Source: Jaapia argillacea MUCL 33604 (lineage: Eukaryota > Basidiomycota > Agaricomycetes > Jaapiales > Jaapiaceae). From it: a DNA stretch of 64,000 nt. The notes under the pieces were generated by a model. The model made no database searches, was not told the origin of the DNA, and was given only the letters and a program-made list of their open reading frames with translations. The translations under genes and the position numbers were made by a program. How positions within the stretch are numbered: the first letter of the stretch is position 1; every line of letters starts with the position of its first letter. The stretch spans positions 1,901,689-1,965,688 of the forward strand of contig KL197711.1 of assembly GCA_000697665.1 (NCBI GenBank), read 5' to 3'. Below are positions 33,079 to 45,475 of the stretch, in pieces.

Positions 33079-33649
33079 GTGTAGTTAGTTTGTATGCCTG
33101 TTCTTATGGTCGTTCTGCACAATACCATGTTTTGCATGAGATTACCATCTAGCGAGGGAATAGTGGGCACCGGACCGCCGCCAAAGATGCCCTGCGGTGC
33201 TGCCAGCTGAAGGAAGCGTCGACAGAGGGTAAGATAGAGGCTACATCCAGTCTGAGCTGCCAGTGCCGTTCGCATTCATAGGTCCGCAATGGTTGTCAGA
33301 TTGCAGCAGGGGGCTAAACAAATTTGCTCTAGCCAATTTATGGGTATTCACTTTGGTTAGGCATCCTGAAAGTTACAGTACAAGTCAATAACGAGGGGGG
33401 AAAACCTGGAAGTTATTGCGTATTCACCAGGATGATGGTAGCCGAGAACAAGGTTTCTGTTTAGAGTCTTCGCAAGGTTCGACGCGTCCGACGATGGCGA
33501 AGCGCCTCTTCACCGACATCCAAGTCGCCTGCCACGCTCCTGTAGTTACTATCCTACCGCGAGCCAGGTTCTCTCATACGCCTGCTAAAAGAAAGTGTAT
33601 TCAATATCGCTTTAAACTTTCCATCCGGTGAACGAAAACTCTGGCGAAG
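33079..33649. other. Intergenic region between hydrophobin 16 and TAF6
   Basis: No gene seen; presumed TAF6 promoter on the right. Confidence 0.5.
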
Positions 33650-35443
33650 ATGAGCAAGCCCAAAGCTCGAGGAACCTCCACACAGTTGACCGGAATCTAT
33701 CGAGCAGATTCTATCCGAGTCAGTTCATTGTCATCTGAGTTCTCAGTTTGAAGACCTTATTGGAACTCGCAGGATGTTGCGGAGTCGTTGGGAATCACGA
33801 ACTTGACCGATTCTGTAGCGTCTGCTCTAGCTAGCGATGTTGAATATAGGATACACCAGGTTGTCGAGGTGAGTTTCTCTTTTCTAATCATCTTACGGAG
33901 GGATGGAATGCCTTGGCAGATGGCATTCGTTGGATGGTGATGAGGGCGAGCTGATGGATAGTCGGACTGCCCTCACCCCATCTGGCGGGTGCCTCTTGCC
34001 TTGGACTTCGGGAGGGTCTCAAAGCGACACATTCAGACTTATATGCGCCTCCATTTTTCCTGTTTCTAGGAGGCAGCTCGTTTCATGCGCCATGCTAGGC
34101 GAACTACGTTGACGACTTCCGACATCGACCAAGCCCTCCGAGTCCTCAACATCGAACCACTTTATGGTCACTCCGCGCACAACCCTCCAACTTTCCGACG
34201 TGCGTTACCATTCCCACAACTTCCTCAAGCAGGCGCAGTCTATTTTGTCGAAGATGAGGAAATCGACTTTGACCGTATGCTGCGAGAGGAGAAAATAACG
34301 CTGCCCAAACCGGTTAGCTGGACGGCGCATTGGTTAGCGGTTGAAGGTGTCCAACCTCTCATTCCAGAAAACCCTCCTGCGATCCCGAAGGAGACGGATA
34401 TGGAGCCGCCCGTGGCTGGTGCCAAGTCGACAGATCTACCCAGAACGTCATCGTTGTTACCAACACCTGGTGTTACATCACAGACTTCGAAGAAACAACA
34501 GCAGCAACTTGTCAAACAAGTCCTATCTCGAGAACTGCAGCTGTACTACACACGCCTCACGTCCTCGCTGCTCCCGCCGATACCTTCTGAGCAGGCGAAA
34601 CGAACAGCTGCTTTGGCGAGTCTACGACACGATGCTGGTTTGCAGGCGTTATTGCCCTATTTGATTCGGTGGGTTGGTGAAGGAGTAGTAGGGGCTTTGA
34701 AAGAGGGTGCACAGTCGGACCAGGATGGGCGGGTGTTAGAGGTTCTACTCGATGCAACTGGCGCTCTGTTGGACAACAATACACTTTTCATCGAGCCATA
34801 CGTAAGTCTTGGATCTTCCTTCGGTTTCCCTGCCTAATCATTGCTTTGTATGGACAGCTACACCAAGTTCTCCCTCCTATTCTATCCACATTGCTCCATT
34901 CCACTTTACCCCCATCTCACTCAACGCATCTACGAACCATGTCGTCCCAAATTCTGTCTCATATGCTTACGCAACACTCCACAACCTATCCGTCCCTCTC
35001 CCCTCGTATCATGAAGACCCTGCTGTTAGCTCTTATTTCTCCTGGGAAGAGCAAAGGAACGCGCGAAGGCGCCATTCGAGGCCTCATCGCCGTCGGAAAG
35101 GAAGCCATTCGGAAAGGTCTGGTCGAAGGTGGTGGTGCAAAGGTAGTGGGGAGTGAATGTGGTTACGAGCAGCCGGGATCACTGGTGAACTCGGTCATGG
35201 TCTGTGTCCTTGTCTTGGCCTACTGTTCTCCCTCGTTGATATCATTCCATTCCAAAACTTCAGGATGCCTTTAGAGTCCTCCAACAACCGTCAGATATGC
35301 CGGTTTCTCTTGACCCTGATAATGACGCCGACGAGCCCGTCGTGACTCAGTTACATGAAGTCTTGGGTGACTTTTTCGCGGAGAGGCTAGTCGGCGATGG
35401 GGTCTGGGCGAGAGGTGTTTTGGGCATTTCGATGGAAACATAG
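33650..35443 (+). CDS. TAF6: TFIID subunit 6 (TAF6)
   Basis: Five exons (33650-33718, 33773-33868, 34070-34801, 34858-35199, 35264-35443) give 472 residues. TAF6 is a histone-fold subunit of TFIID that pairs with TAF9 (known for the family). The N-terminal histone fold spans exons 1-3: DSIR, DVAESLGITNLTDSVASALA, DVEYRIHQVVEEAARFMRHA and TTSDIDQALRVLNIEPLYGH. The linker PKPVSWTAHWLAVEG is the usual TAF6 signature. A Gln/Pro region follows, then a C-terminal helical-repeat domain from about residue 180. Intron 2 is long for this genome (201 bases). The intron 4 donor GTCTGT is atypical but required by the frame. No SAGA-specific feature was seen. Confidence 0.93.
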
Positions 35444-35479
35444 GTCACCATTCGATAGTTCTAATATACATTGACTGCA

Positions 35480-37850
35480 TCCCCTGAGCTTTGAAATACA
35501 TGGTGCAAAATTTACAGCAGGACCGAAGCTATCAAGGACAAAACGGTCACTACAAGTACAACCGACCAAGCTGGAACTCGGATTTATGGTAACGTAGCCC
35601 TGGTGCTCCACAGAACTCTCAAACACTTTTCCTGGCAAACGGGAGGACCTTTTCCTTGCTACCATTGTCGCGATTTCCCCCATCACCCCAGAAATCCACC
35701 GAAGTCCATGTGAGAACTAGTTTGCATGTCTCCCCAAAGGCTACTCGAGACTCGATCAATGTAAGTTTAGTAGGGTCCTCCTTGACAGTGGCAATGATAG
35801 GTTGACTCTGAGGTCTCATTACTGTGTGATCTTCACCACCACGAGGGACGCCTGTGTAGCCCTCCAGGGGCTCGAGCATATAGGATGGAGGCGAGACCAG
35901 GTGACTGATTACAATCACTAGACGTGAGTATGGAACTCCTGGATGGTCCCGAGCAGCGATCATCTTGAGTTCGGGAATACCGCGGTAAGCATCTTGGAGG
36001 GTTTGGCTTTTGATGAATTCGAAATCTCGCTTCCCGAGTTCCTCAGTTGCACCTTCTACACGAGATACGTCAGCCTAGATAGTTCGCGAAATCCGAGAGT
36101 CTATCAAGAAGAATCTCACCGGCTGCATCGCGTTGCGCGACCTTGCACTTTACCTTGTGGTCGCCCTCCTTCCAATCCTGGACCTGACATTCCTTTGAAC
36201 AATGAAATGCAACTGAACAGGAACCACACTTTCTGAACTGAGCCTTTTCGCCGATTTTACGACACTATCAAATGATTTCAGACGAATTAAATAAAGAATC
36301 TCAGGAGATAGAATATTACGAACCTTTACATTGTCGCAGCAACGATTGTCAGAAAGCATAGAAAGGTCGCGATAACGTTCCACAACGTCTATTTCAAGGT
36401 TTATCCAATCATCCTTGATCACGCTTGCCTCGGCTTTTCGTCTGCCTTGCGAGCCGTGCAGTTTGGCGAGGGCGCTGTGAAGGCATCGCAGAACAGGACG
36501 ATATAAGACGTAACGATGCAAGGTATCGCGAAGGATGGCGACCTCGAGATTCTCAGAAGTCTCTGTGCCCATTGCTGGGCTGCAATTGGCCAAAGCGGGG
36601 AGGAGGCCAGCGTTAATGGATTGAATGACGAAGGCGTAGCCCTCCTTCGCGTTCAGATTCTCTCCGAGGTAGGATAAGCAGGTTCGCATCGCCCCGACAG
36701 TGGTCCGGTCAGGATTCCTGGATATAGTGGATGAGATAGAGGCGAGCGCTTTTGTCATCCACCAAATCGAATTGCCGTCTAAGAATGCGTCCCGTAGAGC
36801 AATCTTCATAGGGGGACCGAGACATTGAACGGCATGGACGGCGATTTTGAGGTCGCTGATGTCGGGTTGAGTGCCTTCTAGGACCTTGCGAAGGCGGGAG
36901 AGAGCATGTTGAGCAACTTTATGAACGTCCCCACCAGCTGCGTCCAAGACTCTATCGACGCCTCTCTGGCAGTCAAACTGGATGATATTGCACAACCCTC
37001 CGGTGGCCGCTAAAGGATTGGTATCTCCAATAGCTTGTAGGGATCCCTCGAAAAGCCATATCTTGGTAGCCAACTCGATGGAGCCGGGTGTGTCCGTCAT
37101 GGCTGTACGGAGGCGTTCGGTCCGCACCAATCCGCACCAAGCACCAGTGATTATCTGCATGCATGGATACCTCATCTCCTCCCCGGTAGGGTGCAACATC
37201 CGAGTTACGAAGAAGAACTTGCTCCACTTGAAGATACCTGGCCACGCCTTTAAGGCGGAGTCGACATCTTCGATTTGACTCTGAAAATCGCATAGACGGG
37301 ATATGGCGGCGAGAGAAAGGTAGGCTGATTCAATGAGGCTCTCTGAGGCGGGAGACCTTGGGGAGGGGACTTTCCCTTCGTCCAAATGATGGAAGAAGAC
37401 GTTAAATAATCCCATCGACCGCAAGACGGGGAAGGAGGGCCAGTGGATGGCGAGAGTTGTGAGGTCCGGGAGGGAACCCCGACGAGCTCCATCGAGACAC
37501 TGTCGTGTATGATTAGAAAAGAATAGCACGGACGTTTGTAAACATTGTTGGTGCTCACCTTTCGTGGATTTCGTTGAAGTAACGAAACAATATTTGGCAG
37601 AATGGATGCCGTGACGGGAGTTCAATGGATCAACTGGGTGATCATATAACAGTGCACCATCACCTGCAATATATACGCTGCGCTGAAGTCAGCCATTGGA
37701 CACGGGTTCCTTGATTAAGTTCGAGTTCAGACCAGTAAACTAGTACAAGTGGGTCGGAACCGACGTGGGAGACCTGGTCCGAGCGTTCAATAAGCCAGTT
37801 TGATCTGAGTCCTCGCCCCACCCCGGTAAGATACCACACCGTCTTCATCC
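35480..37850. repeat. Segmental duplication, unit A (MYND gene)
   Basis: The MYND gene and both flanks match 40,210-42,550. The 3' flank shares the ccgaagctatcaag region and the 5' flank shares gggagacctggtccgagcgt. An F-box gene sits between the two units. Confidence 0.75.
35619..37612 (-). CDS. MYND zinc-finger protein (paralog 1, start codon ACG)
   Basis: Four minus-strand exons inferred from paralog 2: 37612-37559, 37499-36324, 36264-36120 and 36055-35619. An alpha-helical body of about 400 residues precedes a MYND finger whose first cysteines (CCDNVKC) lie before intron 2 and the rest (FRKCGSCSVAFHCSKECQ, then H and C) after it. The conserved start ATG of paralog 2 is ACG here, with a stop just upstream and no other ATG before 37415 (in RSMGLFN). 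So translation starts at ACG, starts internally, or fails. The exon bodies and splice sites are intact. Function unknown; MYND fingers usually bind proline-rich partners. Confidence 0.72.
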
Positions 37851-37953
37851 ATAGCAACGCTCACGAGTAACGATTTGTAGTACCGGCAGCCGTCTTCGAG
37901 TAACGTCGATCAACCATCAGACCGACTTGCGCCAGCCACCACTCCGATCCTGA

Positions 37954-39633
37954 ATGGGATCCAACATGGCGTTGGCCTGTACACATTGTCCCATTCATTG
38001 TATCAACTCTCTCAGAGTCCACCCAGTTTCACTTGTGGATTTCGACAGCCAAATCGCCCATCTTGAACAAACGCTGTCCTTTTTGAAAAGAAACCGAAAT
38101 GCTCGTCTATCCATTTTCCGACTTCCACCGGAAATCCTATGCGAGATTTTTATATCTTGTATCACCGAGTTCAGCGCACCCAACCCTCTTCTGCGGAAAG
38201 GACCTATCCATCCAAAGCCTTTCCTCCAGAAGCTGTTCGAACTTACCCATATCTGTCGAGACTTACGGAAGGTACTCTTGCAGTGCCCATCGCACTGGAG
38301 GAGAATAGTTCGTTCTCCCAAGGATTGCGTTGAGGAGCTCCTGGCTCGCTCCTCCTCGGTTCCTATCGAAGTTGATTTTTCAAGCCCGGAGAAGATGCTG
38401 AGGCGAGATGAGGAAAATCTTGCTCTGTTAATGGATCATGGCGGGCGTATACGTACCTTTATTTCACCTCTTGACTTCCGCACCTACTCAGAGACGGAGT
38501 TTCAACTCCTTACCTCGGAAAGCATGGAGCTTCAACTGTGCCGAAGCACACCGCTGTTGGAGCGCATAAAGCTCACCGCCCCCATTCCTGGAATTCGCCT
38601 TCCTTTGCGGCGGCTCTTGGGAGGAGACACCCCTGCTTTGCGCCACATTGGTTTTGATGGAATCTTCATAGATTGGACTGCCCCCATCCTTCGGAACCTC
38701 ACTTCCCTCACGATCGGTCCGACCGACTCACAATATTCTCTCCAAACTGCCGGAGATTTCCCTCACATGTTATCGGCATTGGAGAACATGCCCTCGCTTC
38801 AGGTCTTGTCATTGACTGCTGCACTCCCGCCTGGACACTCCAACGCCACCACTCTACGGCAGATATCACTCCCAGCCCTTGCTGCTCTGCACGTAATGGA
38901 CGAAGTGGGCCGGTGTGCCAATTTTCTGGATTGTCTTGTTCTCACAGCCGCTTCTTCCATTGAAGTCCGAACGATTGACGTCCCACGATACAGCATAAAC
39001 ATTGTCGAGATACCTCATTTACTCCGTGCCTTACAATCGCGCTTGCACGACCCGCCCGCTTTGATACCCATCCTCGCTATCGAATTCGATGTCGCATCTG
39101 GACCAGTGACAGTTCATGCCGGTCTAACAGAGGATGGCGAAACCCAAAAGACGAACGGGCAGCTACCCCGACTTCTACTCGACATCCCACGTTGTTCCAT
39201 ATCGCAATGGGTGCCGCAGTTATTGGATATTCTCCCATTGTCAGATGTTTGCGTGACTGTGATATACCGGGCAGGGCACCTCACCGTTGAACAAGGCCAC
39301 CAGCTTTTCGACGGCTTGGTCAATGTTCGTGTTTGCCAAGTCATTGGACCCATCAGTCCCGCCCTTGTGACTCTGCTATCCACCTGCTTTCCTCGCTTGG
39401 AACGACTTTGTTTTCATAAAACTGATTTCTCCCATCCGAATAGGAGGCGTAACTATGGCGGGCCGGCACCAAGGCCCCTCACGGACATTCTGGCGTCAAG
39501 TTTGGTGGAAAGGAGAAACACGATTGGAAAGCTGGAAGAGTTGAAACTGAAGTCATGTCCCGGTCTGAATCAAGAGATCGTTGATAGCTATGGTGATTCC
39601 GTGGTTGGTACTGTTGAATGGGATGACGAATAA
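37954..39633 (+). CDS. F-box-like protein with leucine-rich C-terminus
   Basis: Intronless, 559 residues. Residues 30-70 contain a short helix (DFDSQIAHLEQTLSFLKRNR) and then FRLPPEILCEIFISCI, the F-box-like motif that docks proteins to Skp1 in SCF ubiquitin ligases (known for the family). HICRDLRKVLLQCPSHWRRI follows, standard for Agaricomycete F-box proteins. The rest is irregular leucine-rich sequence (MPSLQVLSLTAALPPG, FPRLERLCFHKTD). Substrate cannot be predicted. It lies between the two MYND duplication units but is itself single here. Confidence 0.85.
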   Translation: MGSNMALACTHCPIHCINSLRVHPVSLVDFDSQIAHLEQTLSFLKRNRNARLSIFRLPPEILCEIFISCITEFSAPNPLLRKGPIHPKPFLQKLFELTHICRDLRKVLLQCPSHWRRIVRSPKDCVEELLARSSSVPIEVDFSSPEKMLRRDEENLALLMDHGGRIRTFISPLDFRTYSETEFQLLTSESMELQLCRSTPLLERIKLTAPIPGIRLPLRRLLGGDTPALRHIGFDGIFIDWTAPILRNLTSLTIGPTDSQYSLQTAGDFPHMLSALENMPSLQVLSLTAALPPGHSNATTLRQISLPALAALHVMDEVGRCANFLDCLVLTAASSIEVRTIDVPRYSINIVEIPHLLRALQSRLHDPPALIPILAIEFDVASGPVTVHAGLTEDGETQKTNGQLPRLLLDIPRCSISQWVPQLLDILPLSDVCVTVIYRAGHLTVEQGHQLFDGLVNVRVCQVIGPISPALVTLLSTCFPRLERLCFHKTDFSHPNRRRNYGGPAPRPLTDILASSLVERRNTIGKLEELKLKSCPGLNQEIVDSYGDSVVGTVEWDDE

Positions 39634-40395
39634 GATGTCCCACCTCCTTGATGGGTACTATTTATCTGCCAGAAACTACATTGCTAACGTTTGTTTCGTG
39701 TCATTTTATGTTGGTCAAAATTGGCTAGCACCTCATACCAGTCAATGGGACCATGCCAATAAATTGTGATGGATGTGCCAACGAAGTCGGGGAGAGTTGG
39801 TTGAAATTGTGGGATTCGGTGTGGAAGTTGAGAAAGGCCTGCGACTCGGACGCTGTCCTTGTAGTCAGCTGGAGACTTGGTCATGTCCGAGTCAGCCGTC
39901 ATCGCCTCTAAACAGTTCGACAAAGGCGGGACGTGGCTTGGAGTTTAGCGACTTACAGGAGACCTCGGTCCTTCGCCACAAGTGTAGGTGCCTTGGCCGA
40001 AGACAAGAAACAGCTTCAAGTCTATCACCATTCCGAAAGTTGCGGAAGCCTTTCCCATTTTCTTTTCTGTATTTTTATTATTTCTCTCCACGTCAATCAC
40101 CATCAAGCCCAATTCAACATACCGGCTCCTCTTGACGGGTAGCAGCAGATTTTATCCACGTATTTTTCGTACGCGTCCACCATTGCCACCTCCGTCAAGG
40201 TCTTGTAGACAGCTTGTAGATAGAAAGTGCAATAAATATATGGTACAACATGTTACAACACGACCGAAGCTATCAAGCACAAGACGATCACGACAAGGAC
40301 AAAGGAGAAAGCTGGAACTCGGACTTCTGATAACGTAGCCCCAGTACTCCACAGAACTCTCAAACACTTCTCCCGGCAAACAGAAGGACCTTTTC
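39634..40395. other. Intergenic region downstream of the F-box gene
   Basis: The right part (from about 40,210) is the duplicated 3' flank of the MYND paralog. No gene seen in the rest. Confidence 0.5.
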
Positions 40396-42550
40396 CTAGC
40401 TAGCATTGTCACGATTTCCCCCATCACCCAAGAGGTTCCCTGAGGCCACGCAGAAAACGAATTTGCATATCTCCCCGAAGACCACTCGAGACTCGATCAA
40501 TGTATGTTTAGTAGGGTCCTCCTTGACGGTGTCAATGAGAGGTTTGCTCTGAGCTCTCACCACCATGTGATCTTCACAACCACGAGGGACGCCTGTGTAA
40601 CCCTCCAGGGGCTCGAGCGTATAGGATGGAGGCGAGACCAGGTAGCTGATTACAATCACTAGACGTGAGTATGGAACTCCTGGATGGTCACGAGCGGCGA
40701 TCATCTTGAGGGCGGGAATGCCACGATGAGCTTCTCGGAGGGTTTGGTTTTTGATGAATTGGAAATCTCGCTTCCCGAGTTTCTCAGTTGCACCTTCTGC
40801 TCGAGATGCGTCAGCCCGGGTAGTCCGTCTATCGGGAAGAGTCTCACCAGGTGCGAGGCGTTGCGCGGCCTTGCACTTTGCCTTATGGTTGCCCTCCCTC
40901 CAATCCTGGACCTGACATTCTTTTGCACAGTAAAACGCAACTGAACAGGAACCACACTTTCGGAATTGAGCCTTGTCGCCCATTTTACGGCACTGTCAAA
41001 TCAATTCGTGCGAATCAGGTAGGGGATCTTAGCAGAGAATATAACGAACCTTTTTATTGTCGCAGCAAAAATTTTCAGAAGGGGTAGAAAGGTCGTGATA
41101 ACGCTCCTCGACTACCTTTTCAAGGTTTGTCCAATCGTCCTTGATCACGCTTGCCTGGACTTTCTGTCTGCTCTGCGAACCCTTCAGTTTGCCCAGGGCG
41201 CTGTGAAGGCACCACAAAACGGGGCGATATAAGACGTAGCGAGGCAAGGTATTGCGAATGATGGCGATCTCGAGATTCTTAGAAGTCTCTATGCCCATCG
41301 CTGGGCTGCAGTTAGCCAAGGCGGGGATGAGGCCAGCATTGATGGATTGGATGACGAAGGGATAGCCCTCCTTCGCGTTGAGATGGTCTCCGAGGTAGCC
41401 TAAGCATACCTGCATCGCAGCGGCAGTGGTCGGGTCGGGATTCCGGGAGATTGTAGATGAAATGGAGACGAGCGCTGTTGTCATCCACAAAATCGAGTTG
41501 CCGGCTAAGAATGCGTCCCGCATGGCGGTCTTTATGGGGGGACCGAGACATTCAACGGCGTGGACGACGATTCTGAGATGGCTAATGTCGGGCTGGTTGC
41601 CTTCTAGAACCATACGAAGACGGGAGAGAGCCTGTTGAGCAACCTTGTGAACGTCTCCACCTGCTGCGTTCAAAACTCTATCGACGCCTCTCTTGCAGTC
41701 AAGATGGATGATATTGTACAACCCACCGGTTGCTGCTACTGGGTGACCATCTCCAATTGCTTGTGGCGTTCCCTCGAAGAGCCATATCCTGGTGGCCAAC
41801 TCGACGGAGCCGGGTGTGTCTGTAATGGCTCTACGGAGGAGTTCGATCTGCTCCAATGCGCACCAAGCGTTGGTGATTATTTGCAAGCATGGATACCTCG
41901 TCTCCTCATGGGTAGGGTACAATATCCGAGTCACGAAGAAGAACTTGCTCCACTTGAATATACCTGGCCACGCCTTCAATGCCTTCAAGGCGAAGTCGAC
42001 ATCTTCAATCATTTGACCATGAAAGTCGATTAGACGAGACAGGGCGAAGAGAGAAAGATAGGCGGATTCCGTGAGGCTCTCTGAGGCAGGAGACCTTGGT
42101 GAGGGGACTTTCCCCTCGTCCAAATGATGGAAGAAGACTGTAAACAATCCCATCGACCGCAGGATGGGGAAAAAGGGCCAGTGGATGGCCAGAGTTGTGA
42201 GGTCTCGGAGGGAACCCCGACGAGCTCCATCGAGACACTGTCAGGTATGATTAGAAAATAATAACATTTGTAAAGGTTGCTAGTGCTCACTCGCTGCGGA
42301 TTTCGTTGAAGTAACGAAACAATATGTGGCGGGATGTGTGCCATGACAAGGGGTCAAATGGATCAACTGGCTGATGATGCACCATCCCCTGCAATATACG
42401 CAGGCTGAAATTCAGCCATAGTTCAAGACCGTAATTATCATGGGCCGAACGGAATCACGGATGAATGAGAAGCACCCAACGCCACGTGGTCCGTGGAACT
42501 GACGTGGGAGACCTGGTCCGAGCGTTCATTCAGCCCTTTTGATCTGACCC
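40210..42550. repeat. Segmental duplication, unit B (MYND gene)
   Basis: Partner of 35,480-37,850 in the same orientation, covering the whole MYND gene with about 200 bases of flank on each side. Confidence 0.75.
40396..42344 (-). CDS. MYND zinc-finger protein (paralog 2)
   Basis: Minus-strand exons are 42344-42291, 42237-41050, 40992-40848 and 40796-40396 (595 residues). The start MAHIPPHIVSLLQRNPQR is preceded by no competing ATG. The body reads FFHHLDEGKVPSPRSPASES and WPGIFKWSKFFFVTRILYP. The MYND finger (CDNKKC, then FRKCGSCSVAFYCAKECQ, DWREGNHKAKC) is split by intron 2. Intron 3 is 51 bases, a multiple of three without a stop, so splicing and retention both keep the frame; in paralog 1 the same intron is 64 bases and must be removed. 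The C-terminal domain (HPGVPYSRLVIVIS) has no known name. Confidence 0.85.
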
Positions 42551-42604
42551 GTTTGCCGACGTTCGACCCGGCGACAGTGCTGATTGCTCTTTCTTGCCCC
42601 TAAG

Positions 42605-45130
42605 ATGCCGCCAGCCCCCCTAAATCTCAAGCAGAGGCTTGCAGCGTTGTCGCTGTCTCCTTCGTCTCCTTCCCCGCCCTATGGCCAGGAAACAATGTCT
42701 CCGAAGTCTCCCAAACGCCGGATGTTCAATCCACCTTGGATAAGGCGCCAGTCTACCGAGCCTGTCGATTTTCAGCAGACTTCCAGTGATCGGGTGCAAG
42801 AGGTCATGAGTAAGATGATTTTTCAGGCTGGTGTCGACTTTGAGTGAGTCCTATCTCCGTCCTCTGAACTCTAGTGTTGAGAGTTGATCTATTTACCGGA
42901 TGTCACCAGGACTCGGCCGATGTAAATGAATCTCTATTCTGTAGGGAGACAGGATGGACGACTGATCATATCGAGTAGGGTCGTGTTAAACGCCTCTGCT
43001 CTGCCAGACCCACGAGAAGTGTCCTACGACATTTTACTTTCGTTCGTGTTACTCTCTCCTGACACCAATCTGCGCATTGACCTCTCATCCCAGACGAATC
43101 CTATCCTATCTCGATCTTTACGGTCCGTTTGGATCATCCTAATTAGAAGTCGACCCAGCTCAGTCCTTCTACAGTCGAGTCCGATTATACTGTCGTCTTC
43201 TTTGCAGCTGGAGGAAGGAATACACCGGGATGGAATTGGGTTTGGAAAGCTTATCGGAGTCTTAGTCGGAAGTTCCGCAAGCATCTTAAACGACTTGTGA
43301 GACTCCAGTATATTCGCGTTATGGTGGCGTATTAATCTATCTCCCACAGTTCATCGTTCATTCCACGTTCTTCTCCAAGAGTATGTTGTGTGGTATGTAA
43401 GAATTGCTACGATATTGACAGTTTGATCCTAGTGCTTTTCTCTCTCGCGGGCGCGGTTATCAGGTATGCATAGATGATTTTATCGCCCATATCACCATTC
43501 ATACCAATGACCCCAGCCCAAAATTCTTCCAGAAGATCTCTTACATCAATACTCTCACTGAACTCGCTCAGCATATCCCCCTCACTCAGATTGATATCCC
43601 CCCAGCCGTGTACCAGTAAGTCCCGTAAGCATCTAAAACTCCCTTAGACATTCAAATTATCTCTGTTGACGCCAGAGAGAATCTCAAACACGAAAGAGAC
43701 ATCAAGCTTCCGATACAGACTCGAGCCAATCTATTCGGTGTTCCGCTTGAAGAACTCATGGGCTATGATGGCGAGAAGGGCGGTATTCCTAGGGTTGTGA
43801 GAGATTGTATACAATTCCTTCGCGACCGTGGTAAGTGGGATTGAGTCTCGGATTAGAACGCAAGTTCTTACCTGCTTCATAGGTCTTGAAGACGAAGGTC
43901 TCTTCAGAAGATCCCCCAATTCCGCTCTGCTACGACAAGTCAAAGATGCATATGACCGAGGTGGGTGTGGCCTATTTTATCTACCAGCGCTTTGTCGAAT
44001 TGACGCTCGGCAGGCAATGTTGTCTCATTAGAAACTTTCAACGATCCCCATTTGGCCGCTGTACTCCTCAAGAAATATCTACGGGATCTACCAGATCCCA
44101 TTTTCCCTGAGAGCATCTACCCCCTCATCAGGCGATGTCCACAGCCTTCGATCGACCCCTCCGATATGTCCAGCGTGCTTTATATTAGAGAAATTCTCTT
44201 ACCCGAGCTTCCGCACTGCGTCTATATCTTATTGAGCAGTATCCTAAGTGAGTTTTCCCTGCACCCAACTTGTTCTCCTCGTTCATATTGCGAACTCTCC
44301 TAGATTTGCTCCATGAGGTTTCACTGCGCTCAGCTTCGAATCGGATGGATGCCCATAACCTGGCGGTTGTCATATGTCCAAACCTTGTCAAGGGTACCAA
44401 CCCTGTTCGAGATGTGATGATGTGCGGAGTGCCCGGTGCTCCGGCCCTTTATGATCCACCCCCAGGATCTTCAGGGACATCGACTCCCTCTACACCCGTG
44501 GAAGGTCGAACGACACTTGGCTCCGTCATCAAGCTTTGCATTCAACGTTACTACGAAATCTTCGATGAAGTCGTGGATCGTAGTGAGGCCGTACCCCCTC
44601 CACAAGAATCAACCTCTTCCCCTATGTCTACCTCGCCTCTTCAGAGTCCTAGCACCAGACATATCCGACAACAGTCGGAGGACGAGGATATTGACGATGC
44701 GATGCTCGTAATGCCTATTGGGCCAAGCTCAAGTCATGCCGGAAATGGGTATTCGCAGAGCCCTCCCAGTGCTTGGAATACTTCCTCGGGAGCTTTCAAA
44801 CCTCGACACAAGAGCACCATGTCCAGAGATTCGAATGGTGCTCGATCAATGCATACTGTTATGGGGACCAATGGTAATGGGAGTACGTATGGAAATGGAA
44901 CCTCGAGTAAAGCTAAGTCGATGATCAGCATCGAGAAGGCTACTGGAGGTTCTGGCACGGCTGGGAGGAAGGGGTCGATTTCGATTGGTAGGGGGACTCT
45001 TAGGAAGTCAGCGGGCGCCGGGGTGGAGGCACTCAGTGTTACGGCCTCTGGCTTTTTCACTGCACCGGTGTCCGCACCACCTGTACCATCACTGCCGGAC
45101 AGTCGAGCTAATGGAACTCCCCCGAGATAA
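42605..45130 (+). CDS. CRAL-TRIO (Sec14-like) plus RhoGAP protein
   Basis: About eleven exons; the first ends at 42843, then tiny exons (42910-42921, 42979 onward). The start MPPAPLNLKQRLAALSLSPS opens a disordered N-terminus. A divergent CRAL-TRIO-type domain follows (LPDPREVSYDILLS, then ILSYLDLYVESDYTVVFFAA, then FQKISYINTLTELAQHI). The RhoGAP domain starts at ANLFGVPLEEL and has the arginine-finger segment EDEGLFRRSPNSALL, then LLKKYLRDLPDPIFP and MDAHNLAVVICPNLVKGTNP. The tail is Ser/Gly-rich. The architecture equals p50RhoGAP/ARHGAP1, so the protein likely switches off Rho-type GTPases at membranes. Target GTPase not predictable. Confidence 0.88.
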
Positions 45131-45475
45131 GTGGACCTTGACGCAGCCGCTTTTCTCGTTTATCTCTTCGTTGTGTTGTTTTATTATCTACACTGCGCAT
45201 TTCTTGTTTAGTATCTAGTGTATCTCGGGCTATTTATTCTGCTGGACACATGGTTGGTGTCAGATATGCTGAGTGTATGTTTTTCCGTTCACCGTGGCCC
45301 CCAGAGTCATTGCGGCGATGGAGTGACCGACCCATGAGATCGCAGCCGGATGGACGGCAACTTTGAGACCGGGCTCTCACTTCCCCACAAATACCACCAT
45401 GATTCTTCGTTCTGAGGCTTTCACGTACTCCCTGAGTTCCTGCCAGTCTTGACACCTGTTGGAGCAGTCTTCAAG
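45131..45475. other. Spacer between RhoGAP and acyl-CoA ligase-like genes
   Basis: Both genes run on the plus strand; the spacer should hold one 3' end and one promoter. No motif recognised. Confidence 0.4.

Noticed and set aside
36150-37625. MYND paralog 1 starting at 37625 with intron 1 retained
   Set aside because: The codon at 37625 is TTG, not ATG, and the retained intron has good splice sites shared with paralog 2.
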